The position numbers and the translations under genes are program-made. A stretch of 46,178 nt of DNA, taken from assembly GCA_028692415.1 (NCBI GenBank), contig JAQUXM010000007.1, positions 1 through 46,178 on the forward strand. The letters run 5' to 3'. Below the pieces are notes generated by a model, which saw only the letters and a list, made by a program, of their open reading frames with translations, did not search any database and had not been told where the DNA came from. Of the stretch, positions 1 through 11,148 are shown piece by piece. Within the stretch, counting starts at the first letter, position 1; every line of letters starts with the position of its first letter. Origin of the DNA: Syntrophomonadaceae bacterium. Lineage in GTDB: Bacteria > Bacillota > Syntrophomonadia > Syntrophomonadales > Syntrophomonadaceae.

Positions 1-328
1 GCGGCAAGGACAGGTTGATTAAACGGTCCAAAAAATCATACATTCGAGCACCACGCAGGGTAACTTTGCAACCGATTGGCATACCTTCCCTTAGTTTAAA
101 CCCGGCAATAGATCTGCGGGCCCGGGTTATGACCGGCTTTTGTCCGGCAATTATAGTGAGATCATTAACTGCTCCATCCAAAGCCTTAGGGTTTTGAATG
201 GCCTCCCCTACCCCTATATTGATAACTACCCGCTCAACCTTGGGGACTTCCATGATATTCTTATATTTAAATCTCTCCATTAATTTAGGGGTTATTTCTT
301 TCCTATATAACTCATATAACCTGGCCAT
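1..328 (-). CDS. rplE: 50S ribosomal protein L5 (C-terminal part outside the window)
   Basis: L5 binds 5S rRNA and forms part of the central protuberance of the large subunit. The 109 visible codons start [11 protein letters not shown] and contain the family stretches [26 protein letters not shown] and [14 protein letters not shown], all typical of bacterial L5. The protein is cut by the window edge, so roughly the last 70 residues of a usual 180-residue protein are missing. The ATG at 328 follows AGGAAGGAGG by about a dozen bases and lies 26 nt after rplX, within the spc ribosomal operon. Confidence 0.95.
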   Translation of the reverse strand, partial: MARLYELYRKEITPKLMERFKYKNIMEVPKVERVVINIGVGEAIQNPKALDGAVNDLTIIAGQKPVITRARRSIAGFKLREGMPIGCKVTLRGARMYDFLDRLINLSLP

Positions 329-354
329 TAATGAGCTGGCCTCCTTCCTGGAGT

Positions 355-666
355 TTAGTCAATCGTCTCTCCGCATTTCTTGCAGGTTCTAGCTTTTTCG
401 TCATTCTCCATAACTTTTCTTCCTACCCGGGTAGGAGTATTGCAGCGATTACAAACTAGCATAACATTTGACGCATTAAGGGGTGATTCAATTCGCAAAA
501 TACCACCCTGAGGAAGAGAGCGACTGGGCTTCTGGTGTTTCTTAACTTTGTTTACGCCCTCAACTACCACCCGGTTTTCCCGGGGCAGTACTTTCAGTAT
601 TTTGCCTTTTTTCCCGGCGTCCTTACCTGTTGTTACCATAACGGTATCACCTTTTTTTACATGCAT
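355..666 (-). CDS. rplX: 50S ribosomal protein L24
   Basis: L24 is an assembly-initiating protein of the large subunit that binds the 5' part of 23S rRNA. The 103 residues begin [20 protein letters not shown], a KOW motif. They continue with the family segment around residues 50-70 and end in two Cys pairs (CNRC and CKKC), a zinc-ribbon form common in Firmicutes. Length is normal. The gene sits 18 nt after rplN and 26 nt before rplE, so it is co-transcribed with them. Identification is secure from sequence and position together. Confidence 0.96.
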   Translation of the reverse strand: MHVKKGDTVMVTTGKDAGKKGKILKVLPRENRVVVEGVNKVKKHQKPSRSLPQGGILRIESPLNASNVMLVCNRCNTPTRVGRKVMENDEKARTCKKCGETID

Positions 667-684
667 TGATTACACCTCCAAAGA

Positions 685-1053
685 CTAAAGGACTTCGGGA
701 GCCAGAGATACTATTTTCATAAAATTCTTTTCCCGCAGTTCCCTGGCTACAGGCCCAAAAATACGAGTACCTTTAGGATTATTGTTATCATCGATAATAA
801 CTGCAGCGTTTTCGGAAAATGCTATATAAGAACCATCCGCCCGGCGTATTTCTTTCCGGGTTCTTACCACTACAGCCTTAACTACATCACCTTTTTTGAC
901 CACCCCACCCGGAGAAGCTTCTTTTACCGCTGCGATAATAATATCGCCAACCGTTGCATATCTTCGCATGGAGCCACCCATGACCTTTATACACAGGACT
1001 TTTTTAGCCCCGGTATTGTCACCTACTTGTAGCATTGTTTCTTGCTGAATCAC
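685..1053 (-). CDS. rplN: 50S ribosomal protein L14
   Basis: L14 lies at the subunit interface next to L19 and contributes to bridge B8. The 122-residue product starts with the family N-terminus MIQQET and carries [19 protein letters not shown], then the basic loop around [12 protein letters not shown] and the C-terminal segment [13 protein letters not shown]. Length is exactly that of the family. The start codon is GTG, placed downstream of a GGGAGG-type ribosome binding site. It lies 29 nt after rpsQ and 18 nt before rplX in the conserved spc order. Confidence 0.97.
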   Translation of the reverse strand: MIQQETMLQVGDNTGAKKVLCIKVMGGSMRRYATVGDIIIAAVKEASPGGVVKKGDVVKAVVVRTRKEIRRADGSYIAFSENAAVIIDDNNNPKGTRIFGPVARELREKNFMKIVSLAPEVL

Positions 1054-1082
1054 AGCTTTAACCTCCCTTCAGAATCCTGACT

Positions 1083-1352
1083 TTATTGTAAAGTCTTGGC
1101 TTTCTGAACTACTTCTATTAATCTCCATCTTTTGTCTTTACTCAAAGGACGGGTTTCCATGATTTTGACAATGTCACCAATTCTGGCTTCGTTTTCTTCA
1201 TCATGAGCCATATATTTCTTGCTGGTCTTTATCGTCTTTTTATAGAGAGGATGCTGCTTGACAGTTTCAACACTAACGGTAATGGTTTTATCCATCTTGT
1301 CACTGCTGACTGTTCCTATCCTGATTTTCCTGTTTCCACGGTTCTCAGTCAC
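1083..1352 (-). CDS. rpsQ: 30S ribosomal protein S17
   Basis: S17 is a primary binder of the 5' domain of 16S rRNA. The 89-residue protein has the OB-fold sequence [19 protein letters not shown], followed by the [13 protein letters not shown] loop and [18 protein letters not shown], which are diagnostic. The start is GTG, 6 nt after AGGAGGT. It lies 21 nt behind rpmC and 29 nt ahead of rplN, the standard L29-S17-L14 order. Nothing unusual is seen. Confidence 0.97.
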   Translation of the reverse strand: MTENRGNRKIRIGTVSSDKMDKTITVSVETVKQHPLYKKTIKTSKKYMAHDEENEARIGDIVKIMETRPLSKDKRWRLIEVVQKAKTLQ

Positions 1353-1373
1353 CCTTTGACCTCCTTCTTGTCT

Positions 1374-1574
1374 TTACTTGCCCGAAGCAATTTCTCTTTG
1401 CCGCAAAATTGTCTTGCAGCGAGCAATATTCTTTCTTACATCCTTGATCCGCATCGGGTTATCCAATTGCCCGGTAGCAAGTTGAAACCTCAGGTTAAAT
1501 AGTTCTCCTTTATAATCAGAAACCTTTTTCACCAGTTCCTCGTCGGTTAGTTCCCTAATTTTCTCAGCTTTCAC
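1374..1574 (-). CDS. rpmC: 50S ribosomal protein L29
   Basis: L29 is a small two-helix protein at the peptide exit tunnel that, with L23, forms part of the docking site for exit-tunnel factors. The sequence [13 protein letters not shown] and the later [15 protein letters not shown] are typical. I chose the GTG at 1574 (66 residues) rather than the in-frame ATG at 1586. It gives the usual N-terminus (M)KAEKIREL and has GGTGAGG just upstream. The ATG would add four unsupported residues. With this start the gene overlaps the end of rplP by 11 nt, which suggests translational coupling. Confidence 0.93.
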   Translation of the reverse strand: MKAEKIRELTDEELVKKVSDYKGELFNLRFQLATGQLDNPMRIKDVRKNIARCKTILRQREIASGK

Positions 1575-1998
1575 TAACCTCACCATCCATTTCTTCTCTT
1601 TTTACAAATTTGCACTTGATCGGGAGTTTGTTAGCTGCCAGGCGCATTGCTTCTCTGGCAACTTCTTCACTAACTCCGGAAAGTTCAAACATTATGCGTC
1701 CCGGCTTGACCACCGCAACCCAGTGCTCAGGTGAGCCTTTCCCTTTGCCCATTCTGGTCTCGGCTGGTTTAACCGTAAGTGGCCGGTCTGGGAATACTTT
1801 AATCCATAACTGACCGCCTCTTTTTATATAACGGTTAATCGCAATTCGAGCTGCTTCGATTTGACGATTGGTTACCCATGCCGGTTCTAGTGCTTGTAAT
1901 CCAAAATCTCCATAGGTTACGGTGTTTCCCTTGGTAGCCTTGCCATTAAGACCAGGCCGGTGCTGTTTTCTATGTTTTACTCTTTTTGGAGTAAGCAT
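1564..1998 (-). CDS. rplP: 50S ribosomal protein L16
   Basis: L16 helps shape the tRNA A site and the peptidyl transferase region. The 144-residue protein starts [15 protein letters not shown] and includes [17 protein letters not shown], the family signature, and [19 protein letters not shown]. Length is usual. Its ATG overlaps the rpsC stop by one base (TAATG), so the two are probably translationally coupled, and its own end overlaps rpmC. Order rpsC-rplP-rpmC is universal in bacteria. Confidence 0.97.
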   Translation of the reverse strand: MLTPKRVKHRKQHRPGLNGKATKGNTVTYGDFGLQALEPAWVTNRQIEAARIAINRYIKRGGQLWIKVFPDRPLTVKPAETRMGKGKGSPEHWVAVVKPGRIMFELSGVSEEVAREAMRLAANKLPIKCKFVKREEMDGEVSES

Positions 1999-2681
1999 TA
2001 GTTTCCAGCCTCCTCCCCTTGATTCTGTTTGGCCTGTGGCGGTCTTTGTTTAGCCGCAGGCAGGATTTCTCCGCGGTTTATCCAAACCTTTATGCCAATT
2101 TTGCCATAAGTGGTGCTGGCTTCGGCAAAGCCATAATCGATATCGGCTCTAAGTGTATGCAATGGCACTTTGCCTTCGGCATACCACTCAGTACGGGCTA
2201 TTTCTGCTCCACCCAGTCTTCCCGATATGGCAATCTTAATCCCTATTCCGCCTGAACGCATGGTACGTCCTACGGTCTGTTTCATCGCACGCCGGAACGA
2301 AATACGTTTTTCCAGTTGTTGCGCAACATTTTCTGCAACAATCTGGGCATCCAATTCAGGCTTTTTGATTTCTTGTATATTAATGTTAATTGTCTTATTG
2401 GTCATTTTGATCAGCTCTACCTTGAGCTTTTCTACTTCCATACCGCCCCGGCCAATTACTATTCCTGGTTTGGCAGTGTGAATGGTAATCCTCATTCTGG
2501 TTCCGGTCCGCTGAATTTCCACTTTGGAAATACCTGCGGTATAAAAACGTTCCTTAATGAAGTTCCGAACTTTGTAATCCTCATGAAGGAGTTCCGTATA
2601 ATCCCGATCCGCAAACCAGTTGGAATCCCAGTTTCTTATAACTCCTATCCTAAAACCTTTCGGATGAACCTTTTGCCCCAC
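1998..2681 (-). CDS. rpsC: 30S ribosomal protein S3
   Basis: S3 lies at the mRNA entry channel and has helicase-like contacts with mRNA. The 227 residues begin [18 protein letters not shown] and contain a KH domain with the GxxG loop in [13 protein letters not shown]. The C-terminal S3 domain includes [20 protein letters not shown] and [13 protein letters not shown]. The start is GTG, overlapping the rplV stop as TAGTG. Length fits the Gram-positive form. The tail after residue 210 is Gln- and Lys-rich and poorly conserved, as usual. Confidence 0.97.
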   Translation of the reverse strand: MGQKVHPKGFRIGVIRNWDSNWFADRDYTELLHEDYKVRNFIKERFYTAGISKVEIQRTGTRMRITIHTAKPGIVIGRGGMEVEKLKVELIKMTNKTININIQEIKKPELDAQIVAENVAQQLEKRISFRRAMKQTVGRTMRSGGIGIKIAISGRLGGAEIARTEWYAEGKVPLHTLRADIDYGFAEASTTYGKIGIKVWINRGEILPAAKQRPPQAKQNQGEEAGN

Positions 2682-3022
2682 TATTTAACCTCCTTTTCCC
2701 TGAGCACTACCGTAATATGACTGGTTCTATGGCGCCTTACGTCTGCTCTTCCGTAAGCCCTGGGCTGCATCCTTTTTAAGGTCGGGCCCTCATCCACCAA
2801 TATTTCTGATACAAAGAGCTGGGTGGTATCCATGTCAAAATTGTGCTCGGCATTGGCAATAGCAGATTTCAAAACTTTGGCAATCAGAGGAGCTGATTTT
2901 TTATTGGTATAGCGCAAAATCCCGGCTGCTTCCTCAGCTTTTTTGCCTCTAACCAAATCTGCTACCTGTCGGGCCTTGAAAGGAGATACGCGTATATAAC
3001 GACTTATTGCTCTGGCTTCCAT
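2681..3022 (-). CDS. rplV: 50S ribosomal protein L22
   Basis: L22 binds all domains of 23S rRNA, and its beta-hairpin lines the exit tunnel. The 113 residues carry the family motifs [19 protein letters not shown] and the hairpin [22 protein letters not shown]. The hairpin shows no insertion or deletion of the kind linked to macrolide resistance. It starts with ATG after GGAGG, 14 nt downstream of rpsS, and overlaps rpsC by one base. Confidence 0.97.
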   Translation of the reverse strand: MEARAISRYIRVSPFKARQVADLVRGKKAEEAAGILRYTNKKSAPLIAKVLKSAIANAEHNFDMDTTQLFVSEILVDEGPTLKRMQPRAYGRADVRRHRTSHITVVLREKEVK

Positions 3023-3036
3023 TGTTTTCCTCCTTC

Positions 3037-3321
3037 CTACCTCGCCCTGCTGGTTTTTTCAGATTTCCCGGCATGCCCTCTATAGGTTCTGGTGGAGGCA
3101 AATTCTCCAAGTTTCATGCCTATCATATCTTCGGTAATATAAACCGGAATATGCTTGCGTCCATCATGAACCGCCAAGGTATGGCCAATCATATCAGGCA
3201 TAATCGTGGAACGCCTTGACCAGGTCTTTACCACTTTTTTCTGCCCGGTTTTGTTCATATCCTCAACTTTTTGCAGCAGTTTTTCGTCACAATAAGGTCC
3301 TTTTTTTAGTGACCTGCCCAT
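3037..3321 (-). CDS. rpsS: 30S ribosomal protein S19
   Basis: S19 sits in the head of the small subunit with S13. The 94-residue sequence [32 protein letters not shown] and the final [15 protein letters not shown] are diagnostic and complete. It is preceded by GGAGGT six bases before ATG, lies 13 nt after rplB and 14 nt before rplV. No anomaly is seen. Confidence 0.97.
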   Translation of the reverse strand: MGRSLKKGPYCDEKLLQKVEDMNKTGQKKVVKTWSRRSTIMPDMIGHTLAVHDGRKHIPVYITEDMIGMKLGEFASTRTYRGHAGKSEKTSRAR

Positions 3322-3334
3322 GCAAAGACCTCCT

Positions 3335-4159
3335 TTATTTACGTTTCCTGACTATCATCTTATCAGATGGCTTTTTCTTGCGGGTTTTTCCACCGATGGC
3401 AATTTTGCCCCATGGTGATACCGGATATTTTCTACCGATCGGAGCACGACCTTCGCCACCGCCATGGGGGTGATCGGTAGGATTCATAACCGATCCTCTT
3501 ACGGTAGGACGTATCCCTAACCAGCGAGTTCTACCCGCTTTACCAATGGTCAAATTCTCATGGTCCAGATTGCCAACCTGACCTACCGTAGCCCGGCAGG
3601 TAATATGAATGAGCCGGACTTCTCCGGAAGGTAATCTGACATGCGCATAGGCTCCTTCTTTAGCCATCAATTGTGCTACCGTACCAGCTGAGCGGGCCAG
3701 TTGGCCGCCTTTGCCCGGCCGGAGTTCAATATTATGAATAAGTGAACCCACCGGAATATCTTTCAGGGCCAAGCTGTTGCCGACCTTGATATCTGCTTTG
3801 CTGCCTGATACTATTTTGTCGCCCACCTTCAAATTATGGGGGGCTATAATATATGCCTTATGCCCGTCCAGATAATGCAACAGCGCAATATTGGCGGAGC
3901 GATTGGGATCATATTCAATCGCAGCAACAATCGCTGGGACCTCATCCTTAATTCTTTTGAAATCAATTACTCGATACAAGCGTTTATGTCCACCACCACG
4001 ATGTCTTACGGTAAGACGCCCGAGGGCATTTCTGCCGCCAGTACTCTTTAGGGGTTGTGTAAGACTCTTTTCCGGTTCGGTTTTGGTAATTTCATCAAAA
4101 GTCATTACCGTCATAGTTCTTCGACTGGGGGTGGTAGGTTTGAACTTTTTAATGCCCAT
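3335..4159 (-). CDS. rplB: 50S ribosomal protein L2
   Basis: L2 is required for subunit association and peptidyl transferase assembly. Characteristic segments include [18 protein letters not shown] at the N-terminus, [17 protein letters not shown] and the C-terminal [18 protein letters not shown] with the conserved histidine near the catalytic centre. I placed the start at the ATG at 4159 (274 residues). An upstream in-frame GTG at 4171 touches the AAGGAG ribosome binding site and would add four non-family residues. It is followed by rpsS after 13 nt. Confidence 0.97.
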   Translation of the reverse strand: MGIKKFKPTTPSRRTMTVMTFDEITKTEPEKSLTQPLKSTGGRNALGRLTVRHRGGGHKRLYRVIDFKRIKDEVPAIVAAIEYDPNRSANIALLHYLDGHKAYIIAPHNLKVGDKIVSGSKADIKVGNSLALKDIPVGSLIHNIELRPGKGGQLARSAGTVAQLMAKEGAYAHVRLPSGEVRLIHITCRATVGQVGNLDHENLTIGKAGRTRWLGIRPTVRGSVMNPTDHPHGGGEGRAPIGRKYPVSPWGKIAIGGKTRKKKPSDKMIVRKRK

Positions 4160-4233
4160 CTGTCTTCTCACTCCTTAGTACGACAGTCTATATGCTACAT
4201 TTGGTAGTTCTGCTCTTCCATCACGGAACGCTA

Positions 4234-4521
4234 TTACATACCCTCAAACAAACGTATTTTATGCCCGGCTTTCAAACTTATTATGGCTTTCTTGCGATCG
4301 GGCTTGTGGCCTTCAAACCTGCCCATACGTTTGGGTTTGCCTTTGACATTCATGGTGTAAATCTTTTCTACTTTTACTTCAAATATCTTTTCAATGGCAT
4401 TCTTTATCTCGGTCTTATTGGCTTTCTTATCAACTATGAAGGTGTATTTACTGTCAGCTAACAGACTCATAGATTTTTCAGTTACTACCGGTTTAATGAT
4501 GATATCTCTATAGTCTCTCAT
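4234..4521 (-). CDS. rplW: 50S ribosomal protein L23
   Basis: L23 lies at the tunnel exit and is the docking site for SRP and trigger factor. The 95 residues start [18 protein letters not shown], the family signature, with [19 protein letters not shown] and a basic loop near [11 protein letters not shown]. Its ATG directly follows the rplD stop (TAAATG), with the ribosome binding site AGGAGGT inside the end of rplD. The distance to rplB is 74 nt. Confidence 0.97.
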   Translation of the reverse strand: MRDYRDIIIKPVVTEKSMSLLADSKYTFIVDKKANKTEIKNAIEKIFEVKVEKIYTMNVKGKPKRMGRFEGHKPDRKKAIISLKAGHKIRLFEGM

Positions 4522-5145
4522 TTAAGCAAACACCTCCTCAACCTTGTTTACCGCATCCCGGGTAATGAGCAGAGTATCGTGTTTCAATAAATCGTATACG
4601 TTTATAAAGTCGGCGCGCAATGGTTTAACACCTGGAATATTGCGAGCTGATTTGCTTACATTGGGATCCCCGTCGCCGGTTACCACCAGGGTCTTTTTTG
4701 CTACTTTTAATGCTTCGAGAACCTTTACCATCGTTTTGGTTTTGGGTTCATCAAAAACCAGTTTATCAACGACAATGATGTTATTATCAATGACTTTGCT
4801 GGATAAAGCTGATTTTAGAGCCAGTCTTCTTACTTTGCGGGGTAACTTGTAAGAATAGTCCCGGGGTTTGGGTCCGAATACTACTCCACCTGTCCGCCAT
4901 ACCGGATTTCTGCTGCTGCCCACGCGGGCGCGCCCGGTTCCTTTTTGACGCCAGGGTTTCTTGCCGCCACCGCTGACTTCAGCTCTGGTTTTGGTGGAAG
5001 CTGTGCCCACCCGCTTGTTAGCCATTTGCATTTTTACAAAAGCTTGCACAACTGCTTCATTGGGTTTTATTCCAAAAACATCGTCATTTAATTCAATTTC
5101 TCCGATTTGGGCCCCGCTCATATCGTACAGCGCAACCTTAGGCAT
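4522..5145 (-). CDS. rplD: 50S ribosomal protein L4
   Basis: L4 binds domain I of 23S rRNA and its loop reaches the exit tunnel. The 207 residues include the extended loop [20 protein letters not shown] and [20 protein letters not shown], which are family landmarks. In the C-terminal half [19 protein letters not shown] is typical. ATG follows AGGAGGT by eight bases. In some bacteria L4 represses its own S10 operon; no clear S10-type leader hairpin is visible here, so I make no claim of autoregulation. Confidence 0.97.
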   Translation of the reverse strand: MPKVALYDMSGAQIGEIELNDDVFGIKPNEAVVQAFVKMQMANKRVGTASTKTRAEVSGGGKKPWRQKGTGRARVGSSRNPVWRTGGVVFGPKPRDYSYKLPRKVRRLALKSALSSKVIDNNIIVVDKLVFDEPKTKTMVKVLEALKVAKKTLVVTGDGDPNVSKSARNIPGVKPLRADFINVYDLLKHDTLLITRDAVNKVEEVFA

Positions 5146-5203
5146 TTAATTTAACCTCCTCTGTAACAGTTGATAGTTATGAACTGCTTAAACTATCGAC
5201 TAT

Positions 5204-5842
5204 TTAAGCCTTTACTGTATTCTTTATAACTACCAGACCTCTTTTGGGCCCAGGGATAGAACCTCTGATCAGTATAATATTTCTATCCGGATAGACTTTT
5301 ACTACCTTCAAGCCCTGAACGGTAACTCTTTCCGCACCAAGGTGACCGGGAAGCTTACGGCCTTTAAAAACCCGGGCCGGCCCTTTTGCTCCCAGTGAGC
5401 CGGGACGACGGTGGTATTTTGAGCCGTGGCCCATTGAGCCGCGGGCAAAATTATGCCGCTTTACCCCACCGGCAAATCCTTTTCCCTTTGATGTACCTAC
5501 TACATCGACAATATCACCGTCGGCAAAAACATCAACCTTGATTTCCTGCCCTGTTTCATAGTCGTCAATATTGTCGACCCGAAACTCTTTGATGTGGCGC
5601 AAGGGCTTAACATTGGCTTTCTTAAAATGTCCTTTGGCCGGTTTGTTGGCCAGTTTTTCTTTCAGGTTGTAAAAGCCTACCTGAATTGCATTATAACCGT
5701 CGCTTTCGGTCTTTTTCTTTTGTAAAACGGTGCAAGGCCCGGCTTCAATAACAGTAACCGGAACCGCTTTGTCGTTTTCATCAAATATTTGGGTCATGCC
5801 AATTTTAATTCCCATAATCGCTTGTTTGCTACCTGCAGTCAC
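5204..5842 (-). CDS. rplC: 50S ribosomal protein L3
   Basis: L3 is an early-assembly protein reaching the peptidyl transferase centre. The 212 residues contain [31 protein letters not shown] and [20 protein letters not shown], all diagnostic. The start codon is GTG at 5842, nine bases after AGGAGGT. This gives a slightly longer N-terminus (MTAGSKQAI) than most L3 proteins. It follows rpsJ after 132 nt. Confidence 0.96.
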   Translation of the reverse strand: MTAGSKQAIMGIKIGMTQIFDENDKAVPVTVIEAGPCTVLQKKKTESDGYNAIQVGFYNLKEKLANKPAKGHFKKANVKPLRHIKEFRVDNIDDYETGQEIKVDVFADGDIVDVVGTSKGKGFAGGVKRHNFARGSMGHGSKYHRRPGSLGAKGPARVFKGRKLPGHLGAERVTVQGLKVVKVYPDRNIILIRGSIPGPKRGLVVIKNTVKA

Positions 5843-5974
5843 TTTACTAGTACCTCCTGTTGAGTATTATCGTGATAGGTTGGAAGTGGGATATCCAACG
5901 TCACTTCTTTCGCTAATATTTTCTTTTGCTTCTAAGATTTCTGGTCCCCACTGATCTTATCAGCATTACCAAGG

Positions 5975-6286
5975 CTACAGCTTGATTTCTATATCTACTC
6001 CCGAAGGTAAATCCAAGTGCATCAATGCATCTATGGTTTTGGGATTTGGATCAAGTATATCTATCAAGCGCTTATGCGTTCTCATTTCAAACTGTTCCCG
6101 GGAATCCTTGTTGACATGAGGAGAACGCAAAATAGTGTATATACTTTTTTCAGTTGGCAGGGGAATGGGTCCGGAAACATCAGAGCCATTCTTGCGAGCT
6201 GTTTCCACAATCTTCTGTGAGGATTGGTCAAGAAGCTTGTGATCAAAGGCTTTTAATCTTATCCTTACTTTTTGTTGGACATTCAC
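5975..6286 (-). CDS. rpsJ: 30S ribosomal protein S10 (NusE)
   Basis: S10 is a head protein of the small subunit and, as NusE, a transcription antitermination and NusG-coupling factor. The 103 residues contain [20 protein letters not shown] and the loop [20 protein letters not shown], then [19 protein letters not shown]. The start is GTG at 6286, 11 nt after AGGAGG. It follows tuf by 175 nt and opens the S10 gene string. Confidence 0.97.
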   Translation of the reverse strand: MNVQQKVRIRLKAFDHKLLDQSSQKIVETARKNGSDVSGPIPLPTEKSIYTILRSPHVNKDSREQFEMRTHKRLIDILDPNPKTIDALMHLDLPSGVDIEIKL

Positions 6287-6343
6287 TCTTAGGCTAACCT
6301 CCTTAAAAAAGCTTTATTGAGTACACGCTACCGGGTGTTTGGC

Positions 6344-6369
6344 GGCGAAGGAAAAAATTCTCCTTCGCC
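6344..6369 (-). other. Stem-loop between tuf and rpsJ
   Basis: Nine-base arms GGCGAAGGA and TCCTTCGCC enclose an 8-nt AT-rich loop, about 93 nt after the tuf stop. No T-run follows on either strand, so a strong intrinsic terminator is unlikely. It may be an RNA processing or stability element, or a weak attenuator between the str and S10 gene groups. Confidence 0.5.
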
Positions 6370-6461
6370 CTAATAATCCGGTTTGACAGCTATTTGAAGT
6401 CTAGCTTCAAGGGCTGGTTAAAGACTCCCCTCACCCCTTACACTGAACTTCTCACGGTTAA

Positions 6462-7658
6462 TTAGATACCGATAACGACACCGGAGCCAACGGTTCTGCC
6501 ACCTTCGCGAATCGCGAATCTCAAACCTTCTTCAATGGCGATTGGGGTAATCAGTTCGATGCCCATTTGGATATTATCGCCGGGCATGATCATTTCTACG
6601 CCTTCGGGCAGCTCAATTACACCGGTTACATCGGTGGTGCGGAAATAAAACTGTGGCCGGTATCCTCCGAAGAACGGGGTGTGTCTGCCTCCTTCTTCTT
6701 TGGTCAGTACATATACCTGCGCCATGAATTTGGTCAGGGGCTTGATGCTATTGGGCTTCGCCAGTACCATGCCTCTTTCTACTTCTTTCCGGTCAACGCC
6801 TCTTAACAGGGTTCCGATGTTATCTCCAGCCTGGGCATAGTCCAGAAGCTTTCTGAACATCTCTACGCCGGTGCATACGGTCTTCCGGGTGGCTTCTCTC
6901 ATTCCTACTATCTCGACTTCTTCGCCGACTTTAATCTGGCCTCTCTCTACTCTGCCGGTGGTTACGGTTCCTCTGCCGGTTATGGTGAATACGTCTTCGA
7001 TGGGCATCAGGAACGGCTTGTCCGTGGCTCTTTCCGGCAACGGTACAGATTCATCTACTGCATCCATCAGTTCCCATATATGACCGCACCATTCGCAGTC
7101 CCGGCTGCCGCAGCTGCATTCCAGTGCTTTTAAGGCTGATCCCATTACTACCGGAATATCATCTCCGGGGAATTCATAGAAGCTTAAGAGTTCCCGGACT
7201 TCCATTTCTACCAGTTCCAGCAGTTCGGGGTCATCCACCATGTCTATTTTGTTCATGAATACGACCATGTGATGTACGCCTACTTGTCTCGACAGCAGTA
7301 TATGCTCTCTGGTCTGCGGCATCGGTCCATCGGCTGCTGATACTACCAGAATCGATCCGTCCATCTGCGCTGCTCCGGTTATCATGTTCTTTATGTAGTC
7401 TGCATGACCCGGACAGTCTACATGGGCGTAATGTCTTTTCTCGGTTTCATATTCTACATGGGCCGTGTTTATGGTTATTCCTCTTTCTCTCTCTTCCAGT
7501 GCTTTGTCAATCTCGGCATAGGATGTCGCTTTCGCTCCTCCTACTTTAGATAACACCTGGGTGATTGCTGCGGTCAATGTGGTCTTGCCATGGTCTATAT
7601 GCCCAATGGTCCCTACGTTAAGATGAGGTTTTGTCCTCTCGAATTTTGCCTTTGCCAT
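6462..7658 (-). CDS. tuf: Elongation factor Tu, copy 1 (str operon)
   Basis: EF-Tu delivers aminoacyl-tRNA to the ribosome as the GTP complex. Motifs seen: [13 protein letters not shown] (G1, near residue 18), RGITI (G2, 59-63), DCPGHADY (G3, 81-88), NKID (G4, 136-139) and GSALKAL (G5). The 398-residue form starting [10 protein letters not shown] is chosen over an in-frame GTG four codons upstream, because [10 protein letters not shown] is the universal N-terminus. Oddities: Leu at position 54 where copy 2 and most EF-Tu have Pro (switch I), and a Cys-rich insertion [11 protein letters not shown] at 181-191. It differs from copy 2 at residues 54, 138 and 397 only. A TTGACC near 7710 with an AT-rich downstream box could be a weak promoter, but it is not convincing. 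Confidence 0.97.
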   Translation of the reverse strand: MAKAKFERTKPHLNVGTIGHIDHGKTTLTAAITQVLSKVGGAKATSYAEIDKALEERERGITINTAHVEYETEKRHYAHVDCPGHADYIKNMITGAAQMDGSILVVSAADGPMPQTREHILLSRQVGVHHMVVFMNKIDMVDDPELLELVEMEVRELLSFYEFPGDDIPVVMGSALKALECSCGSRDCEWCGHIWELMDAVDESVPLPERATDKPFLMPIEDVFTITGRGTVTTGRVERGQIKVGEEVEIVGMREATRKTVCTGVEMFRKLLDYAQAGDNIGTLLRGVDRKEVERGMVLAKPNSIKPLTKFMAQVYVLTKEEGGRHTPFFGGYRPQFYFRTTDVTGVIELPEGVEMIMPGDNIQMGIELITPIAIEEGLRFAIREGGRTVGSGVVIGI

Positions 7659-7831
7659 CCTTTCTCTCACCTTTCCTTTTTTAGTATTTTTATCTCAGGG
7701 GTCAAGTGTTTAAGGTTTTTGTTACCACGAGGTCAGTAAATTCTCAAACGTCTAATACGACATTCAATATATTATCCTTACCTCCTCACGCCTCACCCCT
7801 CAATCTTCATTATTAAATGCCAGTTTAAACG

Positions 7832-9916
7832 CTAGACTGGCAATCCATATCGCCTGGCAATTATTTCTTTGGCCCGGGATTCGGGCACTTCAGCATAATC
7901 CCTTATAATCATTGAGAAACTGGCGCGCCCCTGACTGGCAGATCGCAAGCTGGTTGCATAACCAAAAGTTTCGGCCAGAGGGACCGTTCCTTTAATAATC
8001 TTGCTGTCCCGGTTTTCTTCAAATCCGAATATACGGCCCCGGCGGGCATTAAAATCGGAAATTACATCTCCCACATACTCATCTGGACAAACAATCTCCA
8101 TATCCATGATCGGTTCCAGGATAATTGCTCCAGCCTTTGATAACGCTTCTTTGATTGCCATACTAGCAGCAATTTTGAAGGCTATTTCGCTGGAATCCAC
8201 TTCGTGATAGGAACCACCGCCAAGTACTATTTCAAGATCATCCACCGGATAACCAGCCAGTATACCGGCCTGTAAAGCTTCCCGGGCTCCGATTTCCACG
8301 GCCGCCACAAAAATTTTCGGTATGTTTTCATGGCTGGATTTATCACTAAAGCTAATGCCTTGGCCTTCGCTTAAAGGATTAACTTCCAGAATAACATGAG
8401 CAAATTGACCGCGCCCTCCGCTTTGTTTTTCAAATCGAGCCTCGGCACGAGCCCTGCTGCTAATACTTTCCTTATATGCTACCTGGGGTTTGCCCACATT
8501 AGCATTAACCTTGAATTCCTTTAGCAGTCGATCAACAATTATCTCCAGATGCAGTTCTCCCATTCCGGAAATAATAGTCTGCCCGCTTTCCACATCATTC
8601 CTGGTCCTGAAGGTAGGATCTTCTTCGGCCAATCGCCGCAGGCTTTCTTCGATCTTTTCCTGATCAGCACGAGTTTTTGCTTCAATCGAAACATCTATAA
8701 CCGGTTCCGGAAAATCAATAGATTCAAGCAGCAACGGCTTCTCTTCGGAACAAAGCGTATCACCGGTTACAGTATTTTTCAGGCCCACTCCAGCTACAAT
8801 ATCACCAGCACAAGCTTCATCGATTTCTTCACGATGGTTGGCATGCATCTTCAATATCCGAGCCAGGCGTTCTTTCTTCTCTTTACCGCTGTTAAATAAA
8901 TGGGTCCCAACCTTGATACGACCCGAATATATACGAAAATAGGTTAGCTTCCCAACATAAGGATCGGTAGCCACTTTAAATGCCAGTGCACACATTGGTG
9001 CATCCACATCAGCCTGTCTTTCCACCTCTTCACCGCTTTCTACATCAATTCCCTTTACGGGAGGCTTATCAAGCGGCGAGGGCAGGTATTCCACAACTGC
9101 GTCCAATAGCATTTGTACTCCTTTATTTTTAAAGGATGATCCACAGAGGACTGGTACCAGCTGATTTCCTATTATCGCTTTTCTCAAAGAACTTTGAATA
9201 AGACTTTCAGAAATTTCCTGCCCCTCCAAATATCTTTCCAGTATTTCATCATCATATTCGGATAATTTTTCAAGCAGTAAATTTCTGTATTTCTCAATCT
9301 GATTTAATTCACGCTGACTTAATTCTCTTACCAGGAATTTTTCACCGGTTTCATCTTCGTAAAGATAGGCTTTCATTTTTATAAGGTCAATAATTCCGGC
9401 AAAACTATCTTCGACTCCGATGGGCACTTGAATCGCCAGGGCATTACTACCCAGATTATCCCCAATCATTTTGACAACACGAAAAAAGTCAGCACCTATT
9501 CGATCCATTTTGTTTACATATGCTATACGGGGAACATTATAGCGATTGGCTTGCCGCCATACTGCCTCGGATTGTGGTTGTACACCCGCTACCGCGCAAA
9601 ATATGCCGATAGCTCCATCAAGTACTCTCAGAGAGCGTTCTACCTCAACCGTAAAGTCCACATGTCCGGGCGTGTCGATAATATTGATAAAATGGTCGCG
9701 CCAATTGCAGGCGGTAGCAGCCGAAGTTATGGTAATGCCTCGTTCCTGCTCCTGGCTCATCCAGTCCATAGTGGCTGTCCCCTTGTCAACTTCACCAAGC
9801 TTGTGGACTTTACCGGTATAAAACAAAATCCTCTCCGTAGTTGTTGTTTTTCCGGCATCAATATGAGCCATAATCCCAATGTTTCTTATTAATGCTAGAT
9901 CGAAGCTGTCAACCAT
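7832..9916 (-). CDS. fusA: Elongation factor G
   Basis: EF-G is the GTPase that drives tRNA-mRNA translocation and, with RRF, ribosome recycling. Seen: [15 protein letters not shown] (P-loop), [11 protein letters not shown] (switch I), DTPGHVDF (switch II), NKMD (G4), domain [17 protein letters not shown] (domain III), the domain IV loop [16 protein letters not shown] and domain V ending ARRYGLPV. The start at ATG 9916 (694 residues, [20 protein letters not shown]) has GGGGAG seven bases upstream. An upstream TTG at 9937 would add seven residues through the ribosome binding site. It lies 23 nt after rpsG and 173 nt before tuf. Confidence 0.97.
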   Translation of the reverse strand: MVDSFDLALIRNIGIMAHIDAGKTTTTERILFYTGKVHKLGEVDKGTATMDWMSQEQERGITITSAATACNWRDHFINIIDTPGHVDFTVEVERSLRVLDGAIGIFCAVAGVQPQSEAVWRQANRYNVPRIAYVNKMDRIGADFFRVVKMIGDNLGSNALAIQVPIGVEDSFAGIIDLIKMKAYLYEDETGEKFLVRELSQRELNQIEKYRNLLLEKLSEYDDEILERYLEGQEISESLIQSSLRKAIIGNQLVPVLCGSSFKNKGVQMLLDAVVEYLPSPLDKPPVKGIDVESGEEVERQADVDAPMCALAFKVATDPYVGKLTYFRIYSGRIKVGTHLFNSGKEKKERLARILKMHANHREEIDEACAGDIVAGVGLKNTVTGDTLCSEEKPLLLESIDFPEPVIDVSIEAKTRADQEKIEESLRRLAEEDPTFRTRNDVESGQTIISGMGELHLEIIVDRLLKEFKVNANVGKPQVAYKESISSRARAEARFEKQSGGRGQFAHVILEVNPLSEGQGISFSDKSSHENIPKIFVAAVEIGAREALQAGILAGYPVDDLEIVLGGGSYHEVDSSEIAFKIAASMAIKEALSKAGAIILEPIMDMEIVCPDEYVGDVISDFNARRGRIFGFEENRDSKIIKGTVPLAETFGYATSLRSASQGRASFSMIIRDYAEVPESRAKEIIARRYGLPV

Positions 9917-9939
9917 CGGAACACTCCCCGCCAACAAAC

Positions 9940-10802
<863 letters not shown>

Positions 10803-10841
10803 ACTTGCACCTCCCTTCTTGTGTTCTGGCTTCGGCAGCTT

Positions 10842-11087
10842 TTATAAAAGAGCTACTGTAGCGGAACCAACGTCTATCCCACATGCTCTGCCCAGTTCAA
10901 CCATACTTTCAGCCATTATAAACTCAACCTGTTGTTGCTGGCATAGTTTTTTCAATGGTTCCACAATATGGTGCTCGGCATCAGCAGCTATATATACTTT
11001 CTTGACTCCGCCTTTAGCCAGTGCTTTTTTAACCTGTTTGCTTCCAATTACCCTGGTAGTACTGTTTTTAACTTCCTCAAGCGGCAA
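10842..11087 (-). CDS. L7Ae-family kink-turn RNA-binding protein (YbxF-like)
   Basis: This 81-residue protein belongs to the L7Ae/L30e family. In Firmicutes the copy upstream of rpsL (YbxF, also called RplGB) binds RNA kink-turns. The segments GVKKVYIAADAEHH and FIMAESMVELGRACGIDVG match the family core, and the small size fits. The start is the TTG at 11087, eight bases after AGGAGG; no ATG lies nearby in frame. It is the first gene of the str operon, 97 nt after rpoC and directly behind a predicted promoter. Whether it sits on the ribosome or acts on other RNAs cannot be decided here. Confidence 0.9.
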   Translation of the reverse strand: MPLEEVKNSTTRVIGSKQVKKALAKGGVKKVYIAADAEHHIVEPLKKLCQQQQVEFIMAESMVELGRACGIDVGSATVALL

Positions 11088-11148
11088 ATGGAAATCCTCC
11101 TAACTAGCAGGAATACAATATTAGACTTTATTTGCCACGCACTTAAAC

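Noticed and set aside
7680-7712. Promoter for tuf copy 1 (TTGACC with TAAAAA).
   Set aside because: Spacing is 16 nt with a poor -10 box, and the conserved upstream part shared with copy 2 excludes the -35 box. Evidence is too weak to list.
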